64,000 nucleotides of DNA from Nematostella vectensis (GCF_932526225.1 NC_064043.1:15934085-15998084), one strand, 5' to 3'. Positions 21,920 to 36,432 are shown, counted from the first letter of the stretch. Translations and numbers: made by a program. Notes: generated by a model from the sequence alone, not told the origin.

Positions 21920-24095
21920 CAAGCGGTACTAGACCGCTTGTTGACGTTTCTGGTCGGGACTGGATACTCCCCCGGTTAAGGCTAAGCAGGACAATCAGAT
22001 TGTGATGCCGAAATTTTTTGACCCGATGGACCACATGCCTGCAAACTCTTTTATGGCATCCAAGGCAGAGCACCAGATAATACTAGATGGGTGGCCAGTC
22101 TTCAGCAATACCCAGTCAAGCAAGCCAAAAAAAGAAAATATGGCATGTAGTCGTGGGTGGGGGTCTCCTTAGTTTACATGGCTGTTGTCACGCATTACAA
22201 CGCCCCAGCGAAAGAACGATCTATCCATCACGTTTATCTCTTTACGATCCTTTGTTTATATTGCCAGTTTGTTGGGAGAACGTGGCATCTCCTCAACTAG
22301 TGAACACACTGCATCTCGAGGACTAGTGGTTAATCAAAGTCAAGCACTTCAATTTCCATACAGTCGCCAACAATTCTTGTGACTGTACCCCAGCAGGCAA
22401 GGTCACCCAAGGTGGTGTACTGTATATTGGGGAACAAGGAGAATGGGTGGCCCCTGAACCCTGTCGGTTGTTCATAGAGTATTTCTTGGGCTGGGAAGTT
22501 CTTACCCTTGGTAAGTAGCTTTTCCCCTATCATTAACACATAATCTAAACATCCTATCTCAAAGATCCCAGGTACCTTCGGAAAGCTAAAATCTTCAGGC
22601 TAAAAATAATAAACATAGGCTGAGCAAATACTCCAGTCCAAAGCCAGTGAGAAAAAAAAAGAGAACAAATCAATCGTTTGATTGCTTTGTTCACTGCAGT
22701 ACCAGACCAGACATAATTTTCAGATGAAGATGAAGATGAAGAAATGATTTTTATCATTGTAACTTAATAGATGTTTTATTTTTTTCTATTATAATTATAG
22801 ATGAGAGATATGCTTTAAGAAGAAATAAAAGCTCGGCAAATATAAGTTTTGTATAAAAAGGGCACCCTTTTAAGGCCAATGTACAGGCTTGGCATCTTGA
22901 CGCGCGATGCCACAAATATAATTGAGTTAACTAGTATGCAAGTAAACTTTTGCCCTTGTGTGATTAGCGATTTTCAGATGAAGAAACATTATAGCTATAA
23001 GATTAAAAAAGAAAGAATGATAACAACAGTAGCATCCTTCCAAGCAGTTAAGGCAGAGCAATTCACCATTCGCAGTTTTTCTTTTTTTTTATATCTTCTC
23101 TCAATCGTTTGATTGCTTTGTTCAGAGCAAAAACAGACGAGACATAATTTACAAAGGATCACCAATTTATTCTCTTATTTGATTCACAAGACACGAGAAG
23201 ATCAGATAAAAAAAAAGATTTTTCTCATTATAACTTAAGAGATTATTTATTTTTTTCTATTATAATTATTGATGAAAGAATTGCTTTAAAAGGAAATAAA
23301 AGCTCGGCATATATAAGCCTTGTATAAATAGGGCACCCTTTTATGGCCAATGTACAGGCTTGGCATCTTGAAGCGCGATGCCACAAATATAATTGAGTTA
23401 ACTAGTATGCAAGTAAACTTTTGCCCTTGTGTGATTAGCGATTTTCAGATGAAGAAACATTATAACTATAACATTAAAAAAGAAAGAATGATAACAACGG
23501 TAACATCCTTCCAAGCAGTTAAGGCAGGGCAATTCACCATCGCAGTTTTTTATTTTTTTTATATCTTTTTTCAATCGTTTGATTGCTTTGTTATAGAGCA
23601 GAAACAGACGAGACATAATTTACAAAGGATCACCCATTTATTGTCTCTTATCTGATTCACAAGACACGAGAAGATCAGATGAAAAAAAGATTATATAACT
23701 ATAAAATTAAAACAGAACGAATGATAACAATAGTAACATCTTCTTCGTGGCGTGTGCTACCTTATAGGAAACAAAGAAGTTCCAAGTATCTGAGAAACCA
23801 TCTGCGATGTTAGTTGAAGATGAAGAACAAGGACAGAAACGAAGTTAAAGAAAAACTTAAAAACATTTGAAAATCTCTTTGAATCTCAATTAGATATATT
23901 TAAAGAGTCAGACCGTGCGCACATAGGATCCAGTCACATCCCTGAAACTGGTTTTTCAACTCAATTGCTTCTTCGTGGCGTGTGTTACCTAATAGCAAAC
24001 AGAGAAGTCCCAAGTATCTGAGACTGATTTCTCGACTCTCACTTGCCTCTTCGTGGCGTGTCCTACTTTATAGCAAACAGAGAAGTCCAAAATAT
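21920..24095 (+). repeat. Unit 11, class B (2176 bp), diverged
   Basis: Class B unit with the candidate exon at 22364-22510 (GE-W-VAPEP form, with a private P to Q change). It shares CTCGAG, TTTACGATCC and the shorter acceptor tract with unit 10. Its second sub-unit, from 23350, carries TTTGTTATAGAGCAG in place of TTTGTTCAGAGCAG. Confidence 0.95.
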
Positions 24096-26125
24096 CAAGC
24101 GGTACTAGACCGCTTGTTGACGTTTCTGGTCGGGACTGGATACTCAAGCAAGCCAAAAAAAGAAAACATGGCATGCAGTCGTGGGTGGGGGTCTCCTTAG
24201 TTTACATGGCTGTTGTCACGCATTACAACGCCCCAGCGAAAGAACGATCTATCCATCACATTTATCTCTTTACGATCCTTTGTTTATATTACCAGTTTGT
24301 TGGGAGAACGTGGCATCTCCTCAACTAGTGAACACACTGCACCTCGAGGACTAGTGGTTAAAGTCAAGCACTTCAATTTCCATACAGTCGCCAACAATTC
24401 TTGTGACTGTACCCCAGCAGGCAAGGTCACCCCAGGTGGTGTACTGTATATTGGGGAACAAGGAGAATGGGTGGCCCCTGAACCCTGTCGGTTGTTCATA
24501 GAGTATTTCTTGGGCTGGGAAGTTCTTACCCTTGGTAAGTAGCTTTTCCCCTATCATTAACACATAATCTAAACATCCTATCTCAAAGATCCCAGGTACC
24601 TTCGGAAAGCTAAAATCTTCAGGCTAAAAATAATAAACATAGGCTGAGCAAATACTCCAGTCCAAAGCCAGTGAGAAAAAAAAAGAGAACAAATCAATCG
24701 TTTGATTGCTTTGTTCACTGCAGTACCAGACCAGACATAATTTACAGATGAAGATAAAGAATGAAGATGAAAAAATGATTTTTATCATTGTAACTTAATA
24801 GATTATTTATTTTTTTCTATTATAATTATCGATGAGAGATATGCTTTAAAAAGAAATAAAAGCTCGGCAAATATAAGTTTTGTATAAAAAGGGCACCCTT
24901 TTAAGGCCAATGTACAGGCTTGGCATCTTGACGCGCGATGCCACAAATATAATTGAGTTAACTAGTATGCAAGTAAACTTTTGCCCTTGTGTGATTAGCG
25001 ATTTTCAGATGAAGAAACATTATAGCTATAAGATTAAAAAAGAAAGAATGATAACAACAGTAGCATCCTTCCAAGCAGTTAAGGCAGAGCAATTCACCAT
25101 TCGCAGTTTTTCATTTTTTTATATCTTCTCTCAATCAATTGATTGTTCTGTTCAGAGCAGAAACAGACGAGACATAATTTACAAAGGATCACTCATTTAT
25201 TCTCTTATCTGTATCACAAGACACGAGAAGATCAGATTAAAAAACGATTTTTCTCATTATAACTTAATAGATTATTTAATATTTCTATTATGATTATTGA
25301 TGAAAGAATTGCTTTAAAAGGAAATAAAAGCTCGGCATATATAAGCCTTGTATAAATAGGGCACCCTTTTAAGGCCAATGTACAGGCTTGGCATCTTGAA
25401 GCGCGATGCCACAAATATAATTGAGTTAACTAGTATGCAAGTAAACTTTTGCCCTTGTGTGATTAGCGATTTTCAGATGAAGAAACATTATAACTATAAC
25501 ATTAAAAAAGAAAGAATGATAACAACGGTAACATCCTTCCAAGCAGTTAAGGCAGGGCAATTCACCATTCGTAGTTTTTTTATTTTTTTTATATCTTTTT
25601 TCAATCGTTTGATTGCTTTGTTATAGAGCAGAAACAGACGAGACATAATTTACAAAGGATCACCCATTTATTGTCTCTTATCTGATTCACAAGACACGAG
25701 AAGATCAGATGAAAAAAAGATTATATAACTATAAAATTAAAACAGAACGAATGATAACAATAGTAACATCTTCTTCGTGGAGTGTGCTACCTTATAGGAA
25801 ACAGAGAAGTCCCAAGTATCTGAGAAACCATCTGCGATGTTAGTTGAAGATGAAGAACAAGGACAGAAACGAAGTTAAAGAAAAACTTAAAAACATTTGA
25901 AAATCTTTTTGAATCTCAATTAGATATATTTAAAGAGTCAGACCGTGCGCACATAGGATCCAGTCACATCCCTGAAACTGGTTTTTCAACTCAATTGCTT
26001 CTTCGTGGCGTGTGTTACCTAATAGCAAACAGAGAAGTCCCAAGTATGTGAGACTGATTTCTCGACTCTCACTTGCCTCTTCGTGGCGTGTCCTACTTTA
26101 TAGCAAACAGGGAAGTCCAAAATAT
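24096..26125 (+). repeat. Unit 12, class B with ~148 bp deletion (2030 bp)
   Basis: This is a class B unit in which GGATACTC at 24138-24145 joins directly to AAGCAAGCC. It has lost about 148 bp relative to unit 11 (21970-22117). The exon at 24388-24534 is kept (GE-W-VAPEP form). The longest open frame of the window, 137 codons at 24880-25293, lies in its first sub-unit, but it is an unclosed sub-unit frame rather than a recognisable gene. Confidence 0.95.
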
Positions 26126-27829
26126 CAAGCGGTACTAGACCGCTTGTTGACGTTTCTGGTCGGGACTGGATACTCCCCCGGTTAAGGCTAAGCAGGACAA
26201 TCAGATTGTGATGCCGAAATTTTTTGACCCGAGGGACCACATGCCTGCAAACTCTTTTATGGCATCCAAGGCAGAGCACCAGATAATACTAGATGGGTGG
26301 CCAGTCTTCAGCAATACCCAGTCAAGCAAGCCAAAAAAAAAATATGGCATGTAGTCGTGGGTGGGGGTCTCCTTAGTTTACATGGCTGTTGTCACGCATT
26401 ACAACGCCCCAGCGAAAGAACGATCTATCCATCACATTTATCTCTTTGAGATCCTTTGTTTATATTGCCAGTTTGTTGGGAGAACGTGGCATCTCATCAA
26501 CTAGTGTACACACAGCATCTTGAGGACTAGTGGTTAATCAAAGTCAAGCACTTCAATTTCCCATACAGTCGCCAACAATTCTTGTGACTGTACCCCAGCA
26601 GGCAAGGTCACCCCAGGTGGTGTACTGTATATTGGGGAACAAGGAGAATGGGCGGCCCCTGAACCCTGTCGGTTGTTCATAGAGTATTTCTTGGGCTGGG
26701 AAGTTCTTACCCTTGGTAAGTAGCTTTTCCCCTATCATTAACACATAATCTAAACATCCTATCTCAAAGATCCCAGGTACATTCGGAAAGCTAAAATCTT
26801 CAGGCTAAAAATAATAAACATAGGCTGAGCAAATACTCCAGTCCAAACCCAGTGAGAAAAAAAAGAGAACAAATCACTCGTTTGATTGCTTTGTTCACTG
26901 CAGTACCAGACCAGACATAATTTACAGATGAAGATGAAGAATGAAGATGAAGAAATGATTTTTATCATTGTAACTTAATAGATTATTTATTTTTTTCTAT
27001 TATAATTATCGATGAGAGATATGCTTTAAGAAGAAATAAAAGCTCCGCAAATATAAGTTTTGTATCAATAGGGCACCCTTTTAAGGCCTATTGTACAGGC
27101 TTGGCATCTTGACGCGCGATGCCACAAATATAATTGAGTTAACTAGTATGCAAGTAAACTTTTCCCCTTGTGTGATTAGCGATTTTCAGATGAAGAAACA
27201 TTATAACTATAACATTAAAAAAGAAAGAATGATAACAGTAGCATCCTTCCAAGCAGTTAAGGCAGAAAAATTCACAATTCGCAGTTTTTCATTTTTTTAT
27301 ATCTTCTCTCAATCGTTTGATTGCTTTGTTCAGAGCAGAAACAGACGAGACATAATTTACAAAGGATCACCCATTTATTGTCTCTTATCTGATTCACAAG
27401 ACACGAGAAGGTCAGATGAAAAAAAGATTATATAACTATAAAATTAAAACAGAACGAATGATAACAGTACCATCTTCTTCGTGGCGTGTGCTACCTTATA
27501 GGAAACAGAGAAGTCCCAAGTATCTGAGAAACCACCTGCGATGTTAGTTGAAGATAAAGAACAAGGACGGAAACAAAGTTAAAGAAAAACTTAAAAACAT
27601 TTGAAAATCCTTTTGAATCTCATTTAGATATATTTAAAGAGTCAGACCGTGCGCACATAGGATCCAGTCACATCCCTGAAACTGGTTTTTCAACTCACTT
27701 GCTTCTTCGTGGCGTGTGTTACCTAATAGCAAACAGAGAAGTCCCAAGTATCTGAGACTGATTTCTCGACTCTCACTTGCCTCTTCGTGGCGTGTCCTAC
27801 TTTATAGCAAACAGAGAAGTCCAAAATAT
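26126..27829 (+). repeat. Unit 13, class A (1704 bp)
   Basis: Class A unit with the candidate exon at 26569-26715 (GE-W-AAPEP form). It returns to the common, less diverged sequence type after the 19.7-26.1 kb block. Confidence 0.95.
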
Positions 27830-30003
27830 CAAGCGGTACTAGACCGCTTGTTGACGTTTCTGGTCGGGACTGGATACTCCCCCGGTTAAGGCTAAGCAGG
27901 ACAATCAGATTGTGATGCCGAAATTTTTTGACCCGAGGGACCACATGCCTGCAAACTCTTTTATGGCATCCAAGGCAGAGCACCAGATAATACTAGATGG
28001 GTGGCCAGTCTTCAGCAATACCCAGTCAAGCAAGCCAAAAAAAAAAATATGGCATGTAGTCGTGGGTGGGGGTCTCCTTAGTTTACATGGCTGTTGTCAC
28101 GCATTACAACGCCCCAGCGAAAGAACGATCTATCCATCACATTTATCTCTTTGAGATCCTTTGTTTATATTGCCAGTTTGTTGGGAGAACGTGGCATCTC
28201 ATCAACTAGTGAACACACTGCATCTCGAGGACTAGTGGTTAATCAAAGTCAAGCACTTCAATTTCCATACAGTCGCCAACAATTCTTGTGACTGTACCCC
28301 AGCAGGCAAGGTCACCCCAGGTGGTGTACTGTATATTGGGGAACAAAGGGAATGGGTGGCCAATGAACCCTGTCGGTTGTTCATAGAGTATTTCTTGGGC
28401 TGGGAAGTTCTTACCCTTGGTAAGTAGCTTTTCCCCTATCATTAACACATAATGTAAACATCCTATCTCAAAGATCCCAGGTACATTCGGAAAGCTAAAA
28501 TCTTCAGGCTAAAAATAATAAACATAGACTGAGCAAATACTCCAGTCCAAACCCAGTGAGAAAAAAAAAGAGAACAAATCACTCGTTTGATTGCTTTGTT
28601 CACTGCAGTACCAGACCAGACATAATTTACAGATGAAGATGAAGAATGAAGATGAAGAAATGATTTTTATCATTGTAACTTAATAGATTATTTATTTTTT
28701 TCTATTATAATTATCGATGAGAGATATGCTTTAAGAAGAAATAAAAGCTCCGCAAATATAAGTTTTGTATCAATAGGGCACCCTTTTAAGGCCTATTGTA
28801 CAGGCTTGGCATCTTGACGCGCGATGCCACAAATATAATTGAGTTAACTAGTATGCAAGTAAACTTTTCCCCTTGTGTGATTAGCGATTTTCAGATGGAG
28901 AAACATTATAACTATAACATAAAAAAAGAAAGAATGATAACAGTAGCATCCTTCCAAGCAGTTAAGGCAGAGCAATTCACCATTCGCAGTTTTTCATTTT
29001 TTTATATCTTCTCTCAATCGTTTGATTGCTTTGTTCAGAGCAGAAAAAGACGAGACATAATTTACAAAGGATCACCCATTTATTCTCTTATCTGTATCAC
29101 AAGACACGAGAAGATCAGATGAAAACACGATTTTTCTCATTATAACTTGATAGATTATTTAATTTTTTCTATTATAATTATTGATGAAAGAATTGCTTTA
29201 AAAGGAAATAAAAGCTCGGCATATATAAGCCTTGTATAAATAGGGCACCCTTTTAAGGCCAATGTACAGGCTTGGCATCTTGAAGCGCGAAGCCACAAAT
29301 ATAATTGAGTTAACTAGTATGCAAGTAAACTTTTGCCCTTGTGTGATTAGCGATTTTCAGATGAAGAAAAATTCTAACTATAACATTAAAAAAGAAAGAA
29401 TGATAAGAACAGTGACCTCCTTCCAAGCAGTTAAGGCAGAGCAATTCACAATTCGCAGTTTTTCATTTTTTTATATCTTCTCTCAATCGTTTGATTGCTT
29501 TGTTCAGAGCAGAAACAGACGAGACATAATTTACAAAGGATCACCCATTTATTGTCTCTTATCTGATTCACAAGACACGAGAAGGTCAGATGAAAAAAAG
29601 ATTATATAACTATAAAATTAAAACAGAACGAATGATAACAGTACCATCTTCTTCGTGGCGTGTGCTACCTTATAGGAAACAGAGAAGTCCCAAGTATCTG
29701 AGAAACCACCTGCGATGTTAGTTGAAGATAAAGAACAAGGACGGAAACGAAGTTAAAGAAAAACTTAAAAACATTTGAAAATCCTTTTGAATCTCATTTA
29801 GATATATTTAAAGAGTCAGACCGTGCGCACATAGGATCCAGTCACATCCCTGAAACTGGTTTTTCAACTCACTTGCTTCTTCGTGGCGTGTGTTACCTAA
29901 TAGCAAACAGAGAAGTCCCAAGTATCTGAGACTGATTTCTCGACTCTCACATGCCTCTTCGTGGCGTGTCCTACTTTATAGCAAACAGGGAAGTCCAAAA
30001 TAT
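27830..30003 (+). repeat. Unit 14, class B (2174 bp)
   Basis: Class B unit with the candidate exon at 28273-28419 (RE-W-VANEP form). It carries CTCGAG near 28223 and the shorter acceptor tract of the diverged block inside an otherwise common-type unit, which suggests gene conversion. The second sub-unit from 29262 matches that of units 1 and 4. Confidence 0.95.
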
Positions 30004-32361
30004 CAAGCGGTACTAGACCGCTTGTTGACGTTTCTGGTCGGGACTGGATACTCCCCCGGTTAAGGCTAAGCAGGACAATCAGATTGTGATGCCGAAATTT
30101 TTTGACCCGAGGGACCACATGCCTGCAAACTCTTTTATGGCATCCAAGGCAGAGCACCAGATAATACTAGATGGGTGGCCAGTCTTCAGCAATACCCAGT
30201 CAAGCAAGCCAAAAAAAAAATATGGCATGTAGTCGTGGGTGGGGGTCTCCTTAGTTTACATGGATGTTGTCACGCATTACAACGCCCCAGCGAAAGAACG
30301 ATCTATCCATCACATTTATCTCTTTGAGATCCTTTGTTTATATTGCCAGTTTGTTGGGAGAACGTGGCATCTCGTCAACTAGTGTACACACTGCATCTTG
30401 AGGACTAGTGGTTAATCAAAGTCAAGCACTTCAATTTCCCATACAGTCGCCAACAATTCTTGTGACTGTACCCCAGCAGGCAAGGTCACCCCAGGTGGTG
30501 TACTGTATATTGGGGAACAAAGGGAATGGGTGGCCAATGAACCCTGTCGGTTGTTCATAAAGTATTTCTTGGGCTGGGAAGTTCTTACCCTTGGTAAGTA
30601 GCTTTTCCCCTATCATTAACACATAATCTAAACATCCTATCTTAAAGATCCCAGGTACATTCGGAAAGCTAAAATCTTCAGGCTAAAAATAATAAACACA
30701 GGCTGAGCAAATACTCCAGTCCAAACCCAGTGAGAAAAAAAAAAGAGAACAAATCACTCGTTTGATTGCTTTGTTCACTGCAGTACCAGACCAGACATAA
30801 TTTACAGATGAAGATGAAGAATGAAGATGAAGAAATGATTTTTATCATTGTAACTTAATAGATTATTTTTTTTTTCTATTATAATTATCGATGAGAGATA
30901 TGCTTTAAGAAGAAATAAAAGCTCCGCAAATATAAGTTTTGTATCAATAGGGCACCCTTTTAAGGCCTATTGTACAGGCTTGGCATCTTGACGCGCGATG
31001 CCACAAATATAATTGAGTTAACTAGTATGCAAGTAAACTTTTCCCCTTGTGTGATCAGCGATTTTCAGATGAAGAAACATTATAACTATAACATTAAAAA
31101 AGAAAGAATGATAACAGTAGCATCCTTCCAAGCAGTTAAGGCAGAGCAATTCACCATTCGCAGTTTTTCATTTTTTCATTTTTCGGCCCCTGAACCCTGT
31201 CGGTTGTTCATAGAGTATTTCTTGGGCTGGGAAGTTCTTACCCTTGGTAAGTAGCTTTTCCCCTATCATTAACACATAATCTAAACATCCTATCTCAAAG
31301 ATCCCAGGTACCTTCGGAAAGCTAAAATCTTCAGGCTAAAAATAATAAACATAGGATGAGCAAATACTCCAGTCCAAACCCAGTGAGAAAAAAAAGAGAA
31401 CAAATCAATCGTTTGATTGCTTTGTTGACTGCAGTACCAGACCAGACATAATTTACAGATGAAGATGAAGAATGAAGATGAAGAAATGATTTTTATCATT
31501 GTAACTTAATAGATTATTTATTTTTTTCTATTATAATTATCGATGAGAGATATGCTTTAAGAAGAAATAAAAGCTCGGCAAATATAAGTTTTGTATCAAT
31601 AGGGCACCCTTTTAAGGCCTATTGTACAGGCTTGGCATCTTGACGCGCGATGCCACAAATATAATTGAGTTAACTAGTATGCAAGTAAACTTTTGCCCTT
31701 GTGTGATTAGCGATTTTCAGATGAAGAAACATTATAGCTATAAGATAAAAAAAGAAAGAATGATAACAACAGTGACCTCCTTCCAAGCAGTTAAGGCAGA
31801 GCATTTCACCATTCGCAGATTTTCATTTTTTTATATCTTCTCTCAATCAATTGATTGCTTTGTTCAGAGCAGAAAAAGACGAGACATAATTTACGAAGGA
31901 TCACCCATTTATTCTCTTATCTGATTCACAAGACACGAGAAGGTCAGATGAAAAAAAGATTATATAACTATAAAATTAAAACAGAACGAATGATAACAGT
32001 ACCATCTTCTTCGTGGCGTGTGCTACCTTATAGGAAACAGAGAAGTCCCAAGTATCTGAGAAACCACCTGCGATGTTAGTTGAAGATAAAGAACAAGGAC
32101 GGAAACAAAGTTAAAGAAAAACTTAAAAACATTTGAAAATCCTTTTGAATCTCATTTAGATATATTTAAAGAGTCAGAACGTGCGCACATAGGATCCAGT
32201 CACATCCCTGAAACTGGTTTTTCAACTCACTTGCTTCTTCGTGGCGTGTGTTACCTAATAGCAAACAGAGAAGTCCCAAGTATCTGAGACTGATTTCTCG
32301 ACTCTCACTTGCCTCTTCGTGGCGTGTCCTACTTTATAGCAAACAGGGAAGTCCAAAATAT
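30004..32361 (+). repeat. Unit 15, class C (2358 bp)
   Basis: Class C unit with a full candidate exon at 30447-30593 (one private E to K change) and a truncated exon copy ending at the donor near 31246. The second sub-unit starts at 31622. Confidence 0.95.
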
Positions 32362-34071
32362 CAAGCGGTACTAGACCGCTTGTTGACGTTTCTGGTCGGG
32401 ACTGGATACTCCCCCGGTTAAGGCTAAGCAGGACAATCAGATTGTAATGCCGAAATTTTTTGACCCGAGGGACCACATGCCTGCAAACTCTTTTATGGCA
32501 TCCAAGGCAGAGCACCAGATAATACTAGATGGGTGGCCAGTCTTCAGCAATACCCAGTCAAGCAAGCCAAAAAAAAAAATATGGCATGTAGTCGTGGGTG
32601 GGGGTCTCCTTAGTTTACATGGCTGTTGTCACGCATTACAACGCCCCAGCGAAAGAACGATCTATCCATCACATTTATCTCTTTGAGATCCTTTGTTTAT
32701 ATTGCCAGTTTGTTGGGAGAACGTGGCATCTCATCAACTAGTGAACACACTGCATCTCGAGGACTAGTGGTTAATCAAAGTCAAGCACTTCAATTTCCAT
32801 ACAGTCGCCAACAATTCTTGTGACTGTACCCCAGCAGGCAAGGTCACCCCAGGTGGTGTACTGTATATTGGGGAACAAAGGGAATGGGTGGCCAATGAAC
32901 CCTGTCGGTTGTTCATAGAGTATTTCTTGGGCTGGGAAGTTCTTACCCTTGGTAAGTAGCTTTTCCCCTATCATTAACACATAATGTAAACATCCTATCT
33001 CAAAGATCCCAGGTACATTCGGAAAGCTAAAATCTTCAGGCTAAAAATAATAAACATAGGCTGAGCAAATACTCCAGTCCAAACCCAGTGAGAAAAAAAA
33101 AGAGAACAAATCAATCGTTTGATTGCTTTGTTCACTGCAGTACCAGACCAGACATAATTTACAGATGAAGATGAAGAATGAAGATGAAGAAATGATTTTT
33201 ATCATTGTAACTTAATAGATTATTTATTTTTTTCTATTATAATTATCGATGAGAGATATGCTTTAAGAAGAAATAAAAGCTCGGCAAATATAAGTTTTGT
33301 ATCAATAGGGCACCCTTTTAAGGCCTATTGTACAGGCTTGGCATCTTGACGCGCGATGCCACAAATATAATTGAGTTAACTAGTATGCAAGTAAACTTTT
33401 GCCCTTGTGTGATTAGCGATTTTCAGATGAAGAAACATTATAGCTATAAGATAAAAAAAGAAAGAATGATAACAACAGTAGCATCCTTCCAAGCAGTTAA
33501 GGCAGAGCAATTCACCATTCGCAGATTTTCATTTTTTTTATATCTTCTCTCAATCAATTGATTGCTTTGTTCAGAGCAGAAAAAGACGAGACATAATTTA
33601 CGAAGGATCACCCATTTATTCTCTTATCTGATTCACAAGACACGAGAAGATCAGATGAAAAAAAGATTATATCACTATAAAACTAAAACAGAACGAATGA
33701 TAACAACAGTAACATCTTCTTCGTGGCGTGTGCTACCTTATAGGAAACAGAGAAGTCCCAAGTATCTGAGAAACCATCTGCGATGTTAGTTGAAAATGAA
33801 GAACAAGGACTATAACGAAGTTAAAGAAAAACTTAAAAACATTTGAAAATCTTTTTGAATCTCAATTAGAAATATTTAAAGAATCAGACCGTGCGCACAT
33901 AGGACCCAGTCCCACCCCTGAAACTGATTTTTCAACTCACTTGCTTCTTCGTGGCGTGTGCTACCTAATAGCAAACAGCGAAGTCCCAAGTATCTGAGAC
34001 TGATTTCTCGACTCTCACTTGCCTCTTCGTGGCGTGTCCTACTTTATAGCAAACAGAGAAGTCCAAAATAT
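32362..34071 (+). repeat. Unit 16, class A (1710 bp)
   Basis: Class A unit with the candidate exon at 32805-32951 (RE-W-VANEP form). It carries CTCGAG and the shorter acceptor tract. Its right half, from the sub-unit at 33328, matches the right half of unit 8 at offset 16,681, so it is a left/right chimera. Confidence 0.95.
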
Positions 34072-36432
34072 CAAGCGGTACTAGACCGCTTGTTGACGTT
34101 TCTGGTCGGGACTGGATACTCCCCCGGTTAAGGCTAAGCAGGACAATCAGATTGTGATGCCGAAATTTTTTGACCCGAGGGACCACATGCCTGCAAACTC
34201 TTTTATGGCATCCAAGGCAGAGCACCAGATAATACTAGATGGGTGGCCAGTCTTCAGCAATACCCAGTCAAGCAAGCCAAAAAAAGAAAATATTGCATGT
34301 AGTCGTGGGTGGGGGTCTCCTTAGTTTACATGGCTGTTGTCACGCATTACAACGCCCCAGCGAAAGAACGATCTATCCATCAAGTTTATCTCTTTGAGAT
34401 CCTTTGTTTATATTGCCAGTTTGTTGGGAGAACGTGGCATCTCGTCAACTAGTGTACACACTGCATCTTGAGGACTAGTGGTTAATCAAAGTCAAGCACT
34501 TCAATTTCCCATACAGTCGCCAACAATTCTTGTGACTGTACCCCAGCAGGCAAGGTCACCCCAGGTGGTGTACTGTATATTGGGGAACAAAGGGAATGGG
34601 TGGCCAATGAACCCTGTCGGTTGTTCATAGAGTATTTCTTGGGCTGGGAAGTTCTTACCCTTGGTAAGTAGCTTTTCCCCTATCATTAACACATAATCTA
34701 AACATCCTATCTCAAAGATCCCAGGTACATTCGGAAAGCTAAAATCTTCAGGCTAAAAATAATAAACATAGGCTGAGCAAATACCCCAGTCCAAACCCAG
34801 TGAGAAAAAAAAAGAGAACAAATCACTCGTTTGATTGCTTTGTTCACTGCAGTACCAGACCAGACTTAATTTACAGATGAAGATGAAGAATGAAGATGAA
34901 GAAATGATTTTTATCATTGTAACTTAATAGATTATTTTTTTTTCTATTATAATTATCGATGAGAGATATGCTTTAAGAAGAAATAAAAGCTCCGCAAATA
35001 TAAGTTTTGTATCAATAGGGCACCCTTTTAAGGCCTATTGTACAGGCTTGGCATCTTGACGCGCGATGCCACAAATATAATTGAGTTAACTAGTATGCAA
35101 GTAAACTTTTCCCCTTGTGTGATTAGCGATTTTCAGATGAAGAAACATTATAACTATAACATTAAAAAAGAAAGAATGATAACAGTAGCATCCTTCCAAG
35201 CAGTTAAGGCAGAGCAATTCACCATTCGCAGTTTTTCATTTTTTCATTTTTCGGCCCCTGAAAACTGTCGGTTGTTCATAGAGTATTTCTTGGGCTGGGA
35301 AGTTCTTACCCTTGGTAAGTAGCTTTTCCCCTATCATTAACACATAATCTAAACATCCTATCTCAAAGATCCCAGGTACCTTCGGAAAGCTAAAATCTTC
35401 AGGCTAAAAATAATAAACATAGGCTGAGCAAATACTCCAGTCCAAACCCAGTGAGAAAAAAAAGAGAACAAATCAATCGTTTGATTGCTTTGTTCACTGC
35501 AGTACCAGACCAGACATAATTTACAGATGAAGATGAAGAATGAAGATGAAGAAATGATTTTTATCATTGTAACTTAATAGATTATTTATTTTTTTCTATT
35601 ATAATTATCGATGAGAGATATGCTTTAAGAAGAAATAAAAGCTCCGCAAATATAAGTTTTGTATCAATAGGGCACCCTTTTAAGGCCTATTGTACAGGCT
35701 TGGCATCTTGACGCGCGATGCCACAAATATAATTGAGTTAACTAGTATGCAAGTAAACTTTTGCCCTTGTGTGATTAGCGATTTTCAGATGAAGAAACAT
35801 TATAGCTATAAGATAAAAAAAGAAAGAATGATAACAACAGTAGCATCCTTCCAAGCAGTTAAGGCAGAGCATTTCACCATTCGCAGTTTTTCATTTTTTT
35901 ATATCTTCTCTCAATCAATTGATTGCTTTGTTCAGAGCAGAAAAAGACGAGACATAATTTACAAAGGATCACCCATTTATTCTCTTATCTGATTCACAAG
36001 ACACGAGAAGATCAGATGAAAAAAAGATTATATAACTATAAAACTAAAACAGAACGAATGATAACAACAGTAACATCTTCTTCGTGGCGTGTGCTACCTT
36101 ATAGGAAACAGAGAAGTCCCAAGTATCTGAGAAACCATCTGCGATGTTAGTTGAAAATGAAGAACAAGGACAGAAACGAAGTTAAAGAAAAACTTAAAAA
36201 CATTTGAAAATCTTTTTAAATCTCAATTAGAAATATTTAAAGAATCAGACCGTGCGAACATAGGACCCAGTCCTACCCCTGAAACTAATTCTTCAACTCA
36301 CTTGCTTCTTCGTGGCGTGTGCTACCTAATAGCAAACAGAGAAGTCCCAAGTATCTGAGACTGATTTCTCGACTCTCACTTGCCTCTTCGTGGCGTGTCC
36401 TACTTTATAGCAAACAGGGAAGTCCAAAATAT
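34072..36432 (+). repeat. Unit 17, class C (2361 bp)
   Basis: Class C unit with a full candidate exon at 34517-34663 and a truncated exon copy near 35251-35313 in which CCC before the Cys codon became AAC. It is the partner of unit 9 at an offset of 16,682 bp. Confidence 0.95.

Noticed and set aside
24880-25293. 137-codon open frame, the longest in the window
   Set aside because: It is the sub-unit frame that happens not to meet a stop in unit 12. Other copies close at 60-115 codons, often by 1-bp shifts, and the product is low in complexity with no domain.
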